Below are positions 32,367 to 41,087 of a DNA stretch of 64,000 nt, piece by piece; position 1 is the stretch's first letter; each line of letters opens with the position of its first letter. The stretch comes from Hymenobacter armeniacus. GTDB lineage: Bacteria; Bacteroidota; Bacteroidia; Cytophagales; Hymenobacteraceae. The translations under genes and the position numbers were made by a program. The stretch is taken from positions 310,001-374,000 of the forward strand of contig NZ_JACXAC010000002.1 in assembly GCF_014699055.1 (NCBI RefSeq). Direction: 5' to 3'. The notes beneath the pieces were generated by a model. The model saw nothing but the letters and a program-made list of their open reading frames with translations, was not told the DNA's origin and searched no databases.

Positions 32367-34751
32367 CTACATCTCGGCCACCTGCAATTCAATGTCCACG
32401 TTGCGGCCGTGGTCGTCGGCGCAGGAGATTTTCACGGTGCCGCTGGGTGGGCGGAAAAACACCCGCTCGGTAGCCGATGCGGCCCGAAGGAACCGGTCGT
32501 TCACGTACCAGAACACCTGGTGCACCTCGCTGCCCGCCGCGCAGCTCAGCAGCATTTGCTGCTTTTCGCCGCGGTTCAGCACGTATTCGGCGTGGGCCAG
32601 GGGCGAGGTGATGGCCAAGGCCGCGCCAGCGGCTTCGTTGCCGCGCACCAGCTGGCAGGCCGGATTGTGCGGAGGCAGGCGCGAGGACGGCAATCCCTGT
32701 GCTTCCCGAAACGCCAGCACCTCGGGCAACGGGTTGGGAAACAGTTGCCGTTTGAAACCCGCCGCCGGCACGCAGGCCCGGCAGTACGAAACGGTGGCAT
32801 CACCCGAAATCAACGCTTCTTTCTGGTGCTCGCAGTGCCGGGCCGAGGAGGTGCCGGGCAGGTAATAGTCGATGAGCTGGTTGGGGCAGTGCGCGCCGGG
32901 CACGAGGCCGGTTTCGGCGCACACCAGCCGGAAGTCGAGCGTGGCGGGCGGCACCGCCCAGTTGTTGGGCGAGTTGTAAGCAAGGAGGTTGAACAGGTCA
33001 AAAAGCAGGGGCGAAGCAATATCGGCCCCAGTGAGGGCGGGGCTGCCCTGGCCGCTGAAATTGCCCACCCACACGCCAATGGTGTAGTCCTGGTTGTAGC
33101 CGATGCTCCAGGCGTCGCGGCGGCCGTAGCTGGTGCCGGTTTTCCAGGCAATTTTGGGCAGGTGGCGGCTGTTTTGGTAGCCCATGGGCAGGTCGGGGCG
33201 GGTGCGCTGGGCCAGAATGTCGGTGATGAGGAAGGCGGCGGCGGGTGAGAACAGGGCAGCACGACCAGGCGCCTCACCCGCCGGCCCCCGCTCCGTCGGA
33301 GCGAGGGAGCCTGACGCCCTTAGTTGCAGGGCCCGGTACCGCCCGCCATCGGCCAGCGCGGCGTACAGCCCCGTCAGCTCTTCCAGCGTGGCCCCGCAGC
33401 CGCCCAGCACCGTGCTCAGGCCTAGCCGCGGCGCCGCTTTCGCCACAGTTTTAAAACCCGCTTCACGCAGCTTATTGGTGAAAACCGGCACGCCCACCTC
33501 AGCCAGCACGCGCACGGCGGGAATGTTGAGCGAGTAAGTTAGGGCCCGCTCCACGGTCACTTCGCCGGCGCAGCTTTTATCAAAATTCTCGGGCCGAAAG
33601 CCGCTGAAATTGGTGGGCACGTCGGGCAGCTTCAGCTTGGGCGTCACGATGCCGCGGTCCACGGCTAGGGCGTAGAGGAAGGGCTTGAGCGTGCTGCCCG
33701 GCGAGCGCACGGCGCGCACGCCATCTACCTGCCCGGCGCTGGCGGCATCCTGAAAATCGGCCGAGCCCACGTAGGCTTCCACGGCGCGGGTGCGGTTGTT
33801 CACCACCAGCACGGAGGCCTGCGAAATGCCCAGCTCGCGCAAGCGGCGCACGTAGTTGCGGGTCAGGTCCTCGGCCTTGGCCTGGGGGCTGCGGCGCAGC
33901 GTGGAACGGATGATGGGCTGCGTGGGAAACTGCGTAACCAGGCGCCGCGCCAGGTGCGGGGCCAGCGTGGGCGCCGCGTGGCGCTGCACGTCCAGCGGCT
34001 CGGCCAAGGCATCGGCAATGTCCTGGTCCGGAAACAAGTGCTGCCGCTGGAACTGCCGCAGCCAGCGGTTGCGCTCGGCCAGGATGAGGGCGTTGTTTTT
34101 GCCCAGCACCAGCACGCGCGGCTGGTTTGGGATAATGGCCAGCGTTACCGTCTGAGCCAGGGAGAGGTAGTCGGGCGGCTGCTGGAAGTAGAGTAGCGCG
34201 GCCGACTTCACCCCCTCGATATTGCCGCCGTAGGGCACCAGGTTCAGGTAGAGCTGCAGGATTTCGGCCTTGCTGTAGTGGGCTTCCAGCTGCATGGCGC
34301 GCAGCATTTCCAGCAGCTTGTTGCCGAAGGTACGCTCCTTGGGTTCCAGCAGCCGGGCCACCTGCATGGTGATGGTGCTGGCCCCAGTGGTGCGGCCGTT
34401 CCTGAAAATATTGCGCCCGGCGGCTTGCAGAATAGCCAGCGGATTCACCCCGAAATGGTAGCGGAAATACCGGTCCTCTTTATTGATAATGGCCTGTTGC
34501 AGTGCGGGAGTTATCTCGGCCAGCTCGGTTTTCATGCGCCATTTCTGGGTGGGGTTCAGAAAGGCGTGGAGCACGCTGCCATCGGCGGCCAGCACGATGG
34601 GCGAGTAGCGCGGCGCGGGCGGCAGCGGAAACAGGCGGTCGAGCAGAAAAGCGAGCAACGGCAGAACGAGTAGAGACGCATATTTGCGTCTCGTCGTTGA
34701 ACGACCCGAAAAGGTGTTCGTCAACCGTTGCCAATTCATTGCTGCTTGCAT
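32367..34751 (-). CDS. pbpC: Penicillin-binding protein 1C with REP-derived segments
   Basis: Up to 794 residues. The transglycosylase domain contains NKEDRYFRYHFGVNPLAI and GASTITMQVARLL. The transpeptidase domain has SxxK in RSPGSTLKPFLYALAVD, SLN in LTYSLNIPAV and KTG in AWKTGTSYGRRDAWSIGYN. A C-terminal PBP1C domain follows. Two parts come from repeats: residues about 15-28 (GRSTTRRKYAS) are encoded by a REP A half, and ASGSLAPTERGPAGEAPGRA by a REP C copy between transpeptidase motifs. The native start seems lost; 34751 and 34739 are ATGs in the linker of the REP A pair. It follows the alpha-2-macroglobulin gene, as yfhM-pbpC does, but is separated from it by the transposase cassette. 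Confidence 0.9.
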   Translation of the reverse strand: MQAAMNWQRLTNTFSGRSTTRRKYASLLVLPLLAFLLDRLFPLPPAPRYSPIVLAADGSVLHAFLNPTQKWRMKTELAEITPALQQAIINKEDRYFRYHFGVNPLAILQAAGRNIFRNGRTTGASTITMQVARLLEPKERTFGNKLLEMLRAMQLEAHYSKAEILQLYLNLVPYGGNIEGVKSAALLYFQQPPDYLSLAQTVTLAIIPNQPRVLVLGKNNALILAERNRWLRQFQRQHLFPDQDIADALAEPLDVQRHAAPTLAPHLARRLVTQFPTQPIIRSTLRRSPQAKAEDLTRNYVRRLRELGISQASVLVVNNRTRAVEAYVGSADFQDAASAGQVDGVRAVRSPGSTLKPFLYALAVDRGIVTPKLKLPDVPTNFSGFRPENFDKSCAGEVTVERALTYSLNIPAVRVLAEVGVPVFTNKLREAGFKTVAKAAPRLGLSTVLGGCGATLEELTGLYAALADGGRYRALQLRASGSLAPTERGPAGEAPGRAALFSPAAAFLITDILAQRTRPDLPMGYQNSRHLPKIAWKTGTSYGRRDAWSIGYNQDYTIGVWVGNFSGQGSPALTGADIASPLLFDLFNLLAYNSPNNWAVPPATLDFRLVCAETGLVPGAHCPNQLIDYYLPGTSSARHCEHQKEALISGDATVSYCRACVPAAGFKRQLFPNPLPEVLAFREAQGLPSSRLPPHNPACQLVRGNEAAGAALAITSPLAHAEYVLNRGEKQQMLLSCAAGSEVHQVFWYVNDRFLRAASATERVFFRPPSGTVKISCADDHGRNVDIELQVAEM
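33268..33317 (-). repeat. REP C copy in frame inside pbpC
   Basis: GCGCCTCACCCGCCGGCCCC with CTCCGTCGGAG and GAGGGAGCC has the layout of a single REP C half with several changes. It is fully in frame and encodes about 20 extra residues in a variable loop of the transpeptidase domain. Confidence 0.7.
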
Positions 34752-34796
34752 TTTACCTACGACTGTTCAACGACGAGACGCAAATATGCGTCTCTG
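34671..34796. repeat. REP A pair 2
   Basis: Left half at 34671-34703, right half inverted at 34765-34796, with a 61-base linker containing the possible pbpC start codons. The left half is translated as part of PBP1C on the minus strand. The right half ends CTCTGCA instead of CTCTAC. Confidence 0.92.
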
Positions 34797-34805
34797 CAAC
34801 CACGC

Positions 34806-35363
34806 ATGGAGGGCGATAAATTCAATGACCGTTTTCGCATTGCTTCGGCCCGCTGGGCGGGTTATGATTACAGTCAAAATGGGGCGTATTTCGTGACTAT
34901 TTGCACCCTGAATCGGGCGAGATATTTTGGAGAAATTATTCTGCCAACCGGCAATTGGGAAGAGGCTGAGCTGGCATCAACTGCGCAAGCTCGAATTGCG
35001 TGGGAATGCTGGCTTCAAATCCCCGTTCGCTTTCCGTTTGTGAGGCTTGATTCCTTCGTCGTGATGCCCGACCATGTACATGGGCTTCTGCTTTTTGATA
35101 AAGCAGATGAAAAGCGGCCTGCGCTGAATTATCAAAATACTTTTGGGCCACAACGCGAGAATCTGGCAGCCGTTATCCGCGGATTCAAAGCGGGCGTAAG
35201 TGCTTTAGCGAAGCAGCAAGGGTTGGAATTTAACTGGCAAAGCCGCTACCATGACCGGGTGGTGCGCAATGATGCAGAATTATGGAAGATTCAGCAGTAC
35301 ATCGCCAACAATCCAGCCCGCTGGAAACACGAGCAATACGCCGAAGACGGCCTCTTTCGGTAG
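34806..35363 (+). CDS. REP-associated tyrosine transposase (RAYT)
   Basis: 185 residues, Y1 (HUH) nuclease. N-terminal RWAGYDYSQNGAYFVTICTL, the HUH motif in MPDHVHGLLLF, and the C-terminal SRYHDRVVRNDAELWKIQQY with IANNPARW are all RAYT hallmarks; the catalytic tyrosine is in the last block. These enzymes cut and join single-stranded REP hairpins. The start at 34806 (MEGDKFNDRF) is preferred; the frame is open further upstream only through the REP. The stop codon TAG at 35361-35363 is the beginning of the next REP A. It faces the alpha-2-macroglobulin gene tail to tail. Confidence 0.92.
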   Translation: MEGDKFNDRFRIASARWAGYDYSQNGAYFVTICTLNRARYFGEIILPTGNWEEAELASTAQARIAWECWLQIPVRFPFVRLDSFVVMPDHVHGLLLFDKADEKRPALNYQNTFGPQRENLAAVIRGFKAGVSALAKQQGLEFNWQSRYHDRVVRNDAELWKIQQYIANNPARWKHEQYAEDGLFR

Positions 35364-35450
35364 AGACGCATATTTGCGTCTCGTCGTTGAACGACTGGTG
35401 ACGCACCATTGCGCGTTCGTTCAACGACGAGACGCAAATATGCGTCTCTA
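35361..35450. repeat. REP A pair 3
   Basis: TAGAGACGCATATTTGCGTC... (35361-35394) and its inverse (35419-35450). The first three bases are the RAYT stop codon; the last three (CTA) are the alpha-2-macroglobulin stop codon on the other strand. It fills the whole space between these convergent genes. Confidence 0.95.
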
Positions 35451-38400
35451 CCGCACCCGCACCACGCCGGCCCCGTTGTAGCTGTGATACTCCGCGTTAT
35501 ACATCGCATCCGCATTCACCGGCCCCAGCTTGAAAGTGCCTTTGCTCACGGCGCGGCAGAGGTAGTAGAAATGCTGCGGCGTGGTCGTGGCCGTGGCGAA
35601 TAGATTGATTCGGTCGTCGCGCACATCTAGGTAATCGGGCGTGCTGGCGTCTTTGGCCCAATTCAGCTCGCGCAGGGCGCCGATGCGCGGGTTTTCGATT
35701 TCGAGGCCGGCGGGCAGCAGGTCGGTAATGGCCACGTTTTTAATCACCCCGGCGCCGTCGCCGGCTTCCAGGGTGAGCTTCACCACCACCAAATCGTTCT
35801 GGCGGAAGGCGGGGGCGCCGAGCGGGGCGCCGTCGCGGGTGAGGAACTGGCGGCGCACTTTCAGGTAGGAATCCTCCTCCTTCACCTGGCCGCTGGCCGA
35901 GATGCCCTCGGTTTCCCAGAAGTAGTAGAGGCTGCCGCGGCCAGCGTTGCGGATGCTCACGTTGCGGTTGGCTACGTTGCGCAGCGTCAGGTCTTTGCCG
36001 GTGAAGCTGCCGGCTGGCTTGCCGTCGATGGTGAACGCGGCGGTGGCGGTGCTGCGGGCGTTTTGGTGAGCTATTTTGCCCAGGGCCAGCAGGGCGAAGG
36101 CGCTTTCCTGGGTGTTGAGCCAGTAGGCGGCTTTCATTTGGCGGCTGAGCTGGCGGGCCATGCCGGGGATTTGCGGGTTGTTGGGGTCGGTGCTGACGAG
36201 GGCGTTGAGCATGAGGCCCAGGTCGCGGATGGGGGAGTAAAACGAGCCGTCGAGGGCGCGCTTGGCGGCCCGCTCGCTGCCGAACTTGGTGGGCAGCAGC
36301 TCGCGGAAGGCGCGCTGATTGCCGAGCAGGCTCTGGGTGCAGGCGAGCAGGAACCGGGAGTCTTCGGTGAGCAGGGGGCGGTTGGCGCGGTAGTAGCTCA
36401 GGGCCACGGGGTCTTGGCGGCCGGCCAGGGACAGCACGTAGAGCGAGTAGGCGATTTCCTTGCTGGCAATCGTGCGCTCGCGGGCAATGTTGCTGACGTC
36501 GAAGTACTGGTAGGGCTCGGTTTCGCGCTTTTTGAGGCGGAAGGCGAGGTATTTCAGCACCTTATCGAGGACGGATTTATTCACCGCGAAGCCGGCCTGC
36601 TGGGCTTCCTGCAGGAAATGAGCGGCGTAGGCGGTGGCCCACCAGTTGTCGTAGTCGCCGGCCGGCCAGTAGCTCAGGCTGCCGTTGTAGAGCTGCATGC
36701 TCTCAATTTTGCGGATGGCTTCCTGGACGTGGTAGTTCGGGTTGTAGCGCTGGGACTTAGCTGCGGCGCCGGTTTTCTGCTGCAAAGTGGCCGCCAAATC
36801 GGCGTAGTACAGCTGCGGGAAGGCAGCCGACACGGTTTGCTCCAGGCAGCCGTAGGGGTATTGCAGCAGATAGCGCAAATCCTTGCTGAACTCCGTGAGC
36901 GGCGAGCGGCTCACCACCAGCCGACTGCTGAGCGAGGTGGGCAGGAAATCGGTTTTCAGGTTGAGCGGGAGCGTGGCCCCGCCGGCCAGCACGCCGCTGC
37001 CGGTGCGCTTTTCGAGCGAGGCGGCGGGGCGAATTGGGAGGTCAATGGTTTCGGTGAAATTGTTTTTAAAGCCACCGTTTTCACGGCTGAGGTCAGGTGA
37101 AAAAACTGCTCGAATCGGCGTTGTACCGATTCCCTGTCCTACAACCATGGTAAATGGAAGTTGGAGCTCAGCATTTGGCTGTAGCACCCTTTCATATGAA
37201 TTGCTTTCGGAACAATCAGGGCATTTATAATTGACGTTGGGTTTAACCTTAGACTTCTCATCGCCGAATGCCAAGAACTCTAGTCCTCTAATCGGTTTAT
37301 TAGTTGTGTTGGTATAAGTAACTGTTGCTATCACAGTATCTCCAGGACTAGCAAACCGTGGCAGCGCCGTGGAAATTACCACCGGGTCGGCCACCTTCAT
37401 CGTGAATTCGGCCGAGCCGAAGGCATCGTCTTTGTAAGCCACGGCCATGATGCGGAGCGCCCCGCTGAACTGCGGCACGCGTACCCGGTAGCGCACTTTG
37501 CCGTCGCCGTCAGCGGTGAGGACGCCGCTCCATTTCGAGACCAGTTTCACGCGGCGGTTGGGCACGGGGTTGGTGCGGCGTCGCAGGTCGGCGGCGTCGC
37601 CGCCGCTGCTGCTGGTGCCCAGCTCGGGCAGCAGGAAGGGGTACACGTCGAAGGCCGATACTTCCAATGCCCGTTTCTGGTAGAAGTAGGCGTGCGGGTC
37701 GGGCGTCTGGTAGTTTTTGAGCTGGAGAATGCCCTCGTCCACCACGGCCAAGGTGAGCTGGGCGCGGGGCGCGGTGGTGATTTCCACCGTTTGCCAGGTC
37801 TGGGAGCGGCTGGCGGCGGGTGCGGCAATGGTCACCGGCAGCCGCGAATCGGCTTTTTCCACGGTCAGGGGCAGGAAGCCGCGGGCCACGGTGAGGGGCA
37901 GGCGGTCGCGGCCGTCGTGGGCGCGCACGGCCGTGGCGGTGATGTACACGTTGGGCACGTGGTCGGCCTTGATGGGGATTTTCACTTCGGCCGCCTTGCC
38001 GTCGGTGCTCACGTAGAAATGGTCGAGCACGTTGGCCCGCTCCACCGTCACCAGAATGCGGCCGGCGAAGGGCGCTTTCAGCAGCAGCTTGGCGGTTTCG
38101 CCGGGGGCGTACTTGGCTTTGTCGGCCTCGATGCTCACCGCGCCCTCGTTGCTCACCTCGAAGGAATTGGCCTGCGTGTCGCCGTAGCCGTAGGCGTAAA
38201 ACGACTGCGTGACGTAGCTCGTGGCGCCCGGCCGGCTCACCCGCACCTCGTATTCGCCGGAGTAGATGGGGGTGAAGCTGAAGCTGGTTTCGGCCCCCAC
38301 GGCGCGGGTCTGGCTCAGAATGGTTTGCTCGCGCTGCTGCGAATTGTAGACGTAGCGGCCGCCCTGGCGCTCCAGCACGGTTTCCCAGAGCTTGCGCACC

Positions 38401-41003
38401 ACCTTCACTTCGGCCTGGGCCGTGGTGGGCTTGCCGGCCGGCGTGAGGGCCAGCAGCTTCACCGTGAGGGCGCGCCGCGTGCCGATGAGCTCGGGCAAAC
38501 TCCCGATGCCGAACATGGTGGCCTGCGTCTGCACGTCGAAGGTGGCGAGGCGGTTCACGGGCCGGCCGGTTTCGTCGAACACCGTGGCGAAGGCCACGCC
38601 TTCCAGCGTGCCGAGGTCGCGGAAATCGGGCACGGTGTAGGTGGCGGTGCCGCGGCCGGCGGCGTCGGTGGTGCCCTCGCGCACGGTTTTCTCGAAGCGC
38701 GAGGTGAGGGCGCTTTCGCTGGTTTCCTCGCCGTCTTCGCTCAGGGTGCGGCGCTTTTCGCCGCTGTTGATGGTGAAGCTGTAATTGGGGTAAGCCTTGG
38801 GCGCGAAGGACTTCTGCTTGAGCGAGAATTCGACCTCAAACTTGCGGTCGGCCGCCGGTGGGCCAAACAGGTTTACGGCCGTGATGCTGGCCGTCACATT
38901 CTGGCCCGGCCGCAGCACGGTGGGGGCGGCCGTCACGGTCACTTTCATGCGGTCCGGAATGAATTCTTCTACGCTGATTTGGCGCGAGGTCAGCAGCACG
39001 TCGTTGCCGGTCAGCACCTCCAAGGTGTAGAGGCCAGTCATCACCGTGGGCGGCAAAATGAAGCTGCTCTCGAAGCTGCCCGCCGCGCTCAGCTTCTGCC
39101 GTAAGCTGCTGTATTCCTTGCCACTGGGTAGCAGCAGCCGGATTTTCACGGGCAGGCCGGTGGGCGGCACCTTCCAGTCCTCGGTGCGAATAACGGTGTT
39201 CGTCCGCACCGTGTCGCCGGGCCGGTACAGGTCCCGGTCGCCGTACAAAAAAGCCTGGTAATGCGCCGCGTTCGAGGTCAGTCCGCCCACTTCGTAGCGC
39301 GAGGTTTCGACCCGGCTTTTGGTCAAGTCCAGAAACGAAAAGTCGGCGTCCTTCACCGCCGTAATCATGCCCAGCTGGAAGCGCTTCATGCTGGCCGCCG
39401 AGTCGAACTGCGCCACGCCAGCCTTGTCCGTGGTCGTCGTGCCAATCACCTGGTTATTCGAGCTCACGAGGTTTACCGTGACGCCGCTCAACGGCTCGGC
39501 CGTCCGAATGGAATTCGCAAATACCACCGTGCCGCCGGTGGCGCCCTGCTTCACAATTAGGCCGATATCCGTCACGGCCACCAGCTTGCTCACTTGCAGC
39601 CACTGCCGCTCGGTGTCCTGCACCCGAATGACGTACAAGCCCTTCATTGCGCCCTGAAACTCCAGCGCTTTCAGGTCCAGATTCAGCAGGCGCAATCCCC
39701 CTTCCTTGGGCAACCCGTCCACTGAAATGGTGCGCTCCGAAATCACGTTGCCGATGTTTTCGGTGTCGTAGTAGCGGAAGCTGCGGTCGATGTAGTTGCC
39801 CTCCTCGTCGGTGTTGGATTCGCGGGGCTCGTCCTCGTCGTACTCGGGGTAGCCGTACTGCTTTTCGCCGCGCAGCAGTTGCTGGATGTTGTTGGCGTAG
39901 ACTTTGGCGATGGTCACCTTTACCTTCTGCACCTGGTTGATACGCAAGCCCAGGTTGCGGGCGCCCAGCGCGTCGAGGTACATGGCCTTGTCGCCGGTCG
40001 AAAAATCCAGGCTCGGCCGCTCCGCCTCAAACGACACGGCCTGGCTGTATTTCTCATTCAGCACGCCGCCCAGGGTGCCGCGCGTGCCCGGCGCCAGCGT
40101 TATCTGGTAAGATTTTCCCACCTCAAACCCGCCCTTAAGCACGAAGCCGCTTTCCACGGTTTCGACTGAAAAAGCCACTTTGGGCGATACCGTCAGGTTG
40201 GGCTCGATGTCGGGCGCGGCCACGGGCTGGTTGGTGAGCACCGTCACCACGGGCTGGCCGTTGAGCAGGGAGCCGGTCAGCTCGCGCACTTCCAGGGTTT
40301 GCTGGTCGGGCACGTCGGCCTGGGCCGTGAGGGGGGCCGTGGTGGCTATGGTGCCGCCGGCCGGTTTCAGGCCGGGGGCAATGTCGATTTGCAGCGGCGT
40401 GCCCGTCCGCACTTCCTGCTTGAAGGTGACGCCCAGCGTGGCGTCCGGCTCGGCGGTGCTGATTTCCACCGCCACCGGCTTGCCGTCCTGCGTGATGCGC
40501 AGGCGCGGGCGCAGGTCGGCGGGCCGCACGGGGTAGTTGAACACGAGGTTGGCCGCCAACTCGGCCGTGCCCGCCGCCCGCTTCGAGGCGCCGTAGAACA
40601 CCTGCGGGTCGGCCATTTTCAAGTACGGCGTGTGGAAGGCCCGGCGGTTCAACGCCAGCTCCTGCTTGCCGCTGGGCAAGTTTTCCGAAACCAGCGCCGC
40701 CTTGAACACCGTGCTGGGCCGAAACGGGCTCAGCGGCGAAAACGTGAGCTCATTGGCACTCGTCCACTTAAAACGGCCCCGCACGGCCGGCGAAAACTGC
40801 ACGAACTGCGTGGTGTCCCACTGGTTGAGTTTGCCGGCGTCGACCACCTCCTTGTCGAAGGTGAAGGTGATGTTGGCGTAAGGGTCGATTTCCTCCCCGT
40901 CGGTTTGCTCCTGCGCGGCCTGCTCCTGGGCCGATTTTTTGGAGCACGACGAAGCGGCCAACAGCAACAGCAGCAGTGGCAAAAGGCGGAAACGGGCCAA
41001 CAT
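35448..41003 (-). CDS. Bacterial alpha-2-macroglobulin, thioester type, lipoprotein
   Basis: 1851 residues. The lipobox is AASSC with C20, so the protein is anchored in the envelope. MG domains fill the N-terminal two thirds (YGDRDLYRPGDTVRTNTVIR marks an MG2-like domain). The thioester motif is present in YPYGCLEQTVSAAFP (C about 1386), so it can trap proteases covalently. Family partners are PBP1C proteins; pbpC is just downstream. A stretch at about 37085-37360 is near 40% GC, unlike the rest, and encodes YKCPDCSESNSYERV with an extra CxxC. The stop codon belongs to REP A pair 3. Confidence 0.95.
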   Translation of the reverse strand: MLARFRLLPLLLLLLAASSCSKKSAQEQAAQEQTDGEEIDPYANITFTFDKEVVDAGKLNQWDTTQFVQFSPAVRGRFKWTSANELTFSPLSPFRPSTVFKAALVSENLPSGKQELALNRRAFHTPYLKMADPQVFYGASKRAAGTAELAANLVFNYPVRPADLRPRLRITQDGKPVAVEISTAEPDATLGVTFKQEVRTGTPLQIDIAPGLKPAGGTIATTAPLTAQADVPDQQTLEVRELTGSLLNGQPVVTVLTNQPVAAPDIEPNLTVSPKVAFSVETVESGFVLKGGFEVGKSYQITLAPGTRGTLGGVLNEKYSQAVSFEAERPSLDFSTGDKAMYLDALGARNLGLRINQVQKVKVTIAKVYANNIQQLLRGEKQYGYPEYDEDEPRESNTDEEGNYIDRSFRYYDTENIGNVISERTISVDGLPKEGGLRLLNLDLKALEFQGAMKGLYVIRVQDTERQWLQVSKLVAVTDIGLIVKQGATGGTVVFANSIRTAEPLSGVTVNLVSSNNQVIGTTTTDKAGVAQFDSAASMKRFQLGMITAVKDADFSFLDLTKSRVETSRYEVGGLTSNAAHYQAFLYGDRDLYRPGDTVRTNTVIRTEDWKVPPTGLPVKIRLLLPSGKEYSSLRQKLSAAGSFESSFILPPTVMTGLYTLEVLTGNDVLLTSRQISVEEFIPDRMKVTVTAAPTVLRPGQNVTASITAVNLFGPPAADRKFEVEFSLKQKSFAPKAYPNYSFTINSGEKRRTLSEDGEETSESALTSRFEKTVREGTTDAAGRGTATYTVPDFRDLGTLEGVAFATVFDETGRPVNRLATFDVQTQATMFGIGSLPELIGTRRALTVKLLALTPAGKPTTAQAEVKVVRKLWETVLERQGGRYVYNSQQREQTILSQTRAVGAETSFSFTPIYSGEYEVRVSRPGATSYVTQSFYAYGYGDTQANSFEVSNEGAVSIEADKAKYAPGETAKLLLKAPFAGRILVTVERANVLDHFYVSTDGKAAEVKIPIKADHVPNVYITATAVRAHDGRDRLPLTVARGFLPLTVEKADSRLPVTIAAPAASRSQTWQTVEITTAPRAQLTLAVVDEGILQLKNYQTPDPHAYFYQKRALEVSAFDVYPFLLPELGTSSSGGDAADLRRRTNPVPNRRVKLVSKWSGVLTADGDGKVRYRVRVPQFSGALRIMAVAYKDDAFGSAEFTMKVADPVVISTALPRFASPGDTVIATVTYTNTTNKPIRGLEFLAFGDEKSKVKPNVNYKCPDCSESNSYERVLQPNAELQLPFTMVVGQGIGTTPIRAVFSPDLSRENGGFKNNFTETIDLPIRPAASLEKRTGSGVLAGGATLPLNLKTDFLPTSLSSRLVVSRSPLTEFSKDLRYLLQYPYGCLEQTVSAAFPQLYYADLAATLQQKTGAAAKSQRYNPNYHVQEAIRKIESMQLYNGSLSYWPAGDYDNWWATAYAAHFLQEAQQAGFAVNKSVLDKVLKYLAFRLKKRETEPYQYFDVSNIARERTIASKEIAYSLYVLSLAGRQDPVALSYYRANRPLLTEDSRFLLACTQSLLGNQRAFRELLPTKFGSERAAKRALDGSFYSPIRDLGLMLNALVSTDPNNPQIPGMARQLSRQMKAAYWLNTQESAFALLALGKIAHQNARSTATAAFTIDGKPAGSFTGKDLTLRNVANRNVSIRNAGRGSLYYFWETEGISASGQVKEEDSYLKVRRQFLTRDGAPLGAPAFRQNDLVVVKLTLEAGDGAGVIKNVAITDLLPAGLEIENPRIGALRELNWAKDASTPDYLDVRDDRINLFATATTTPQHFYYLCRAVSKGTFKLGPVNADAMYNAEYHSYNGAGVVRVR

Positions 41004-41087
41004 GGGGTGGGGGAGGAAAGGGGGTAAATTCCGGCCGGAAGGTAGCAGAACGGTCGGAATAAGTAAGCCCTCAACGCCCCCCGTCCT

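Larger units (their letters stand above)
34671..35450. mobile_element. RAYT cassette: REP A pair, transposase, REP A pair
   Basis: 780 bp comprising a REP A pair, the RAYT gene and another REP A pair. It sits between two minus-strand genes that form one operon in other bacteria. RAYTs are single-copy relatives of IS200/IS605 transposases that act on flanking REPs. The unit is slightly AT-richer than its surroundings. Confidence 0.85.
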
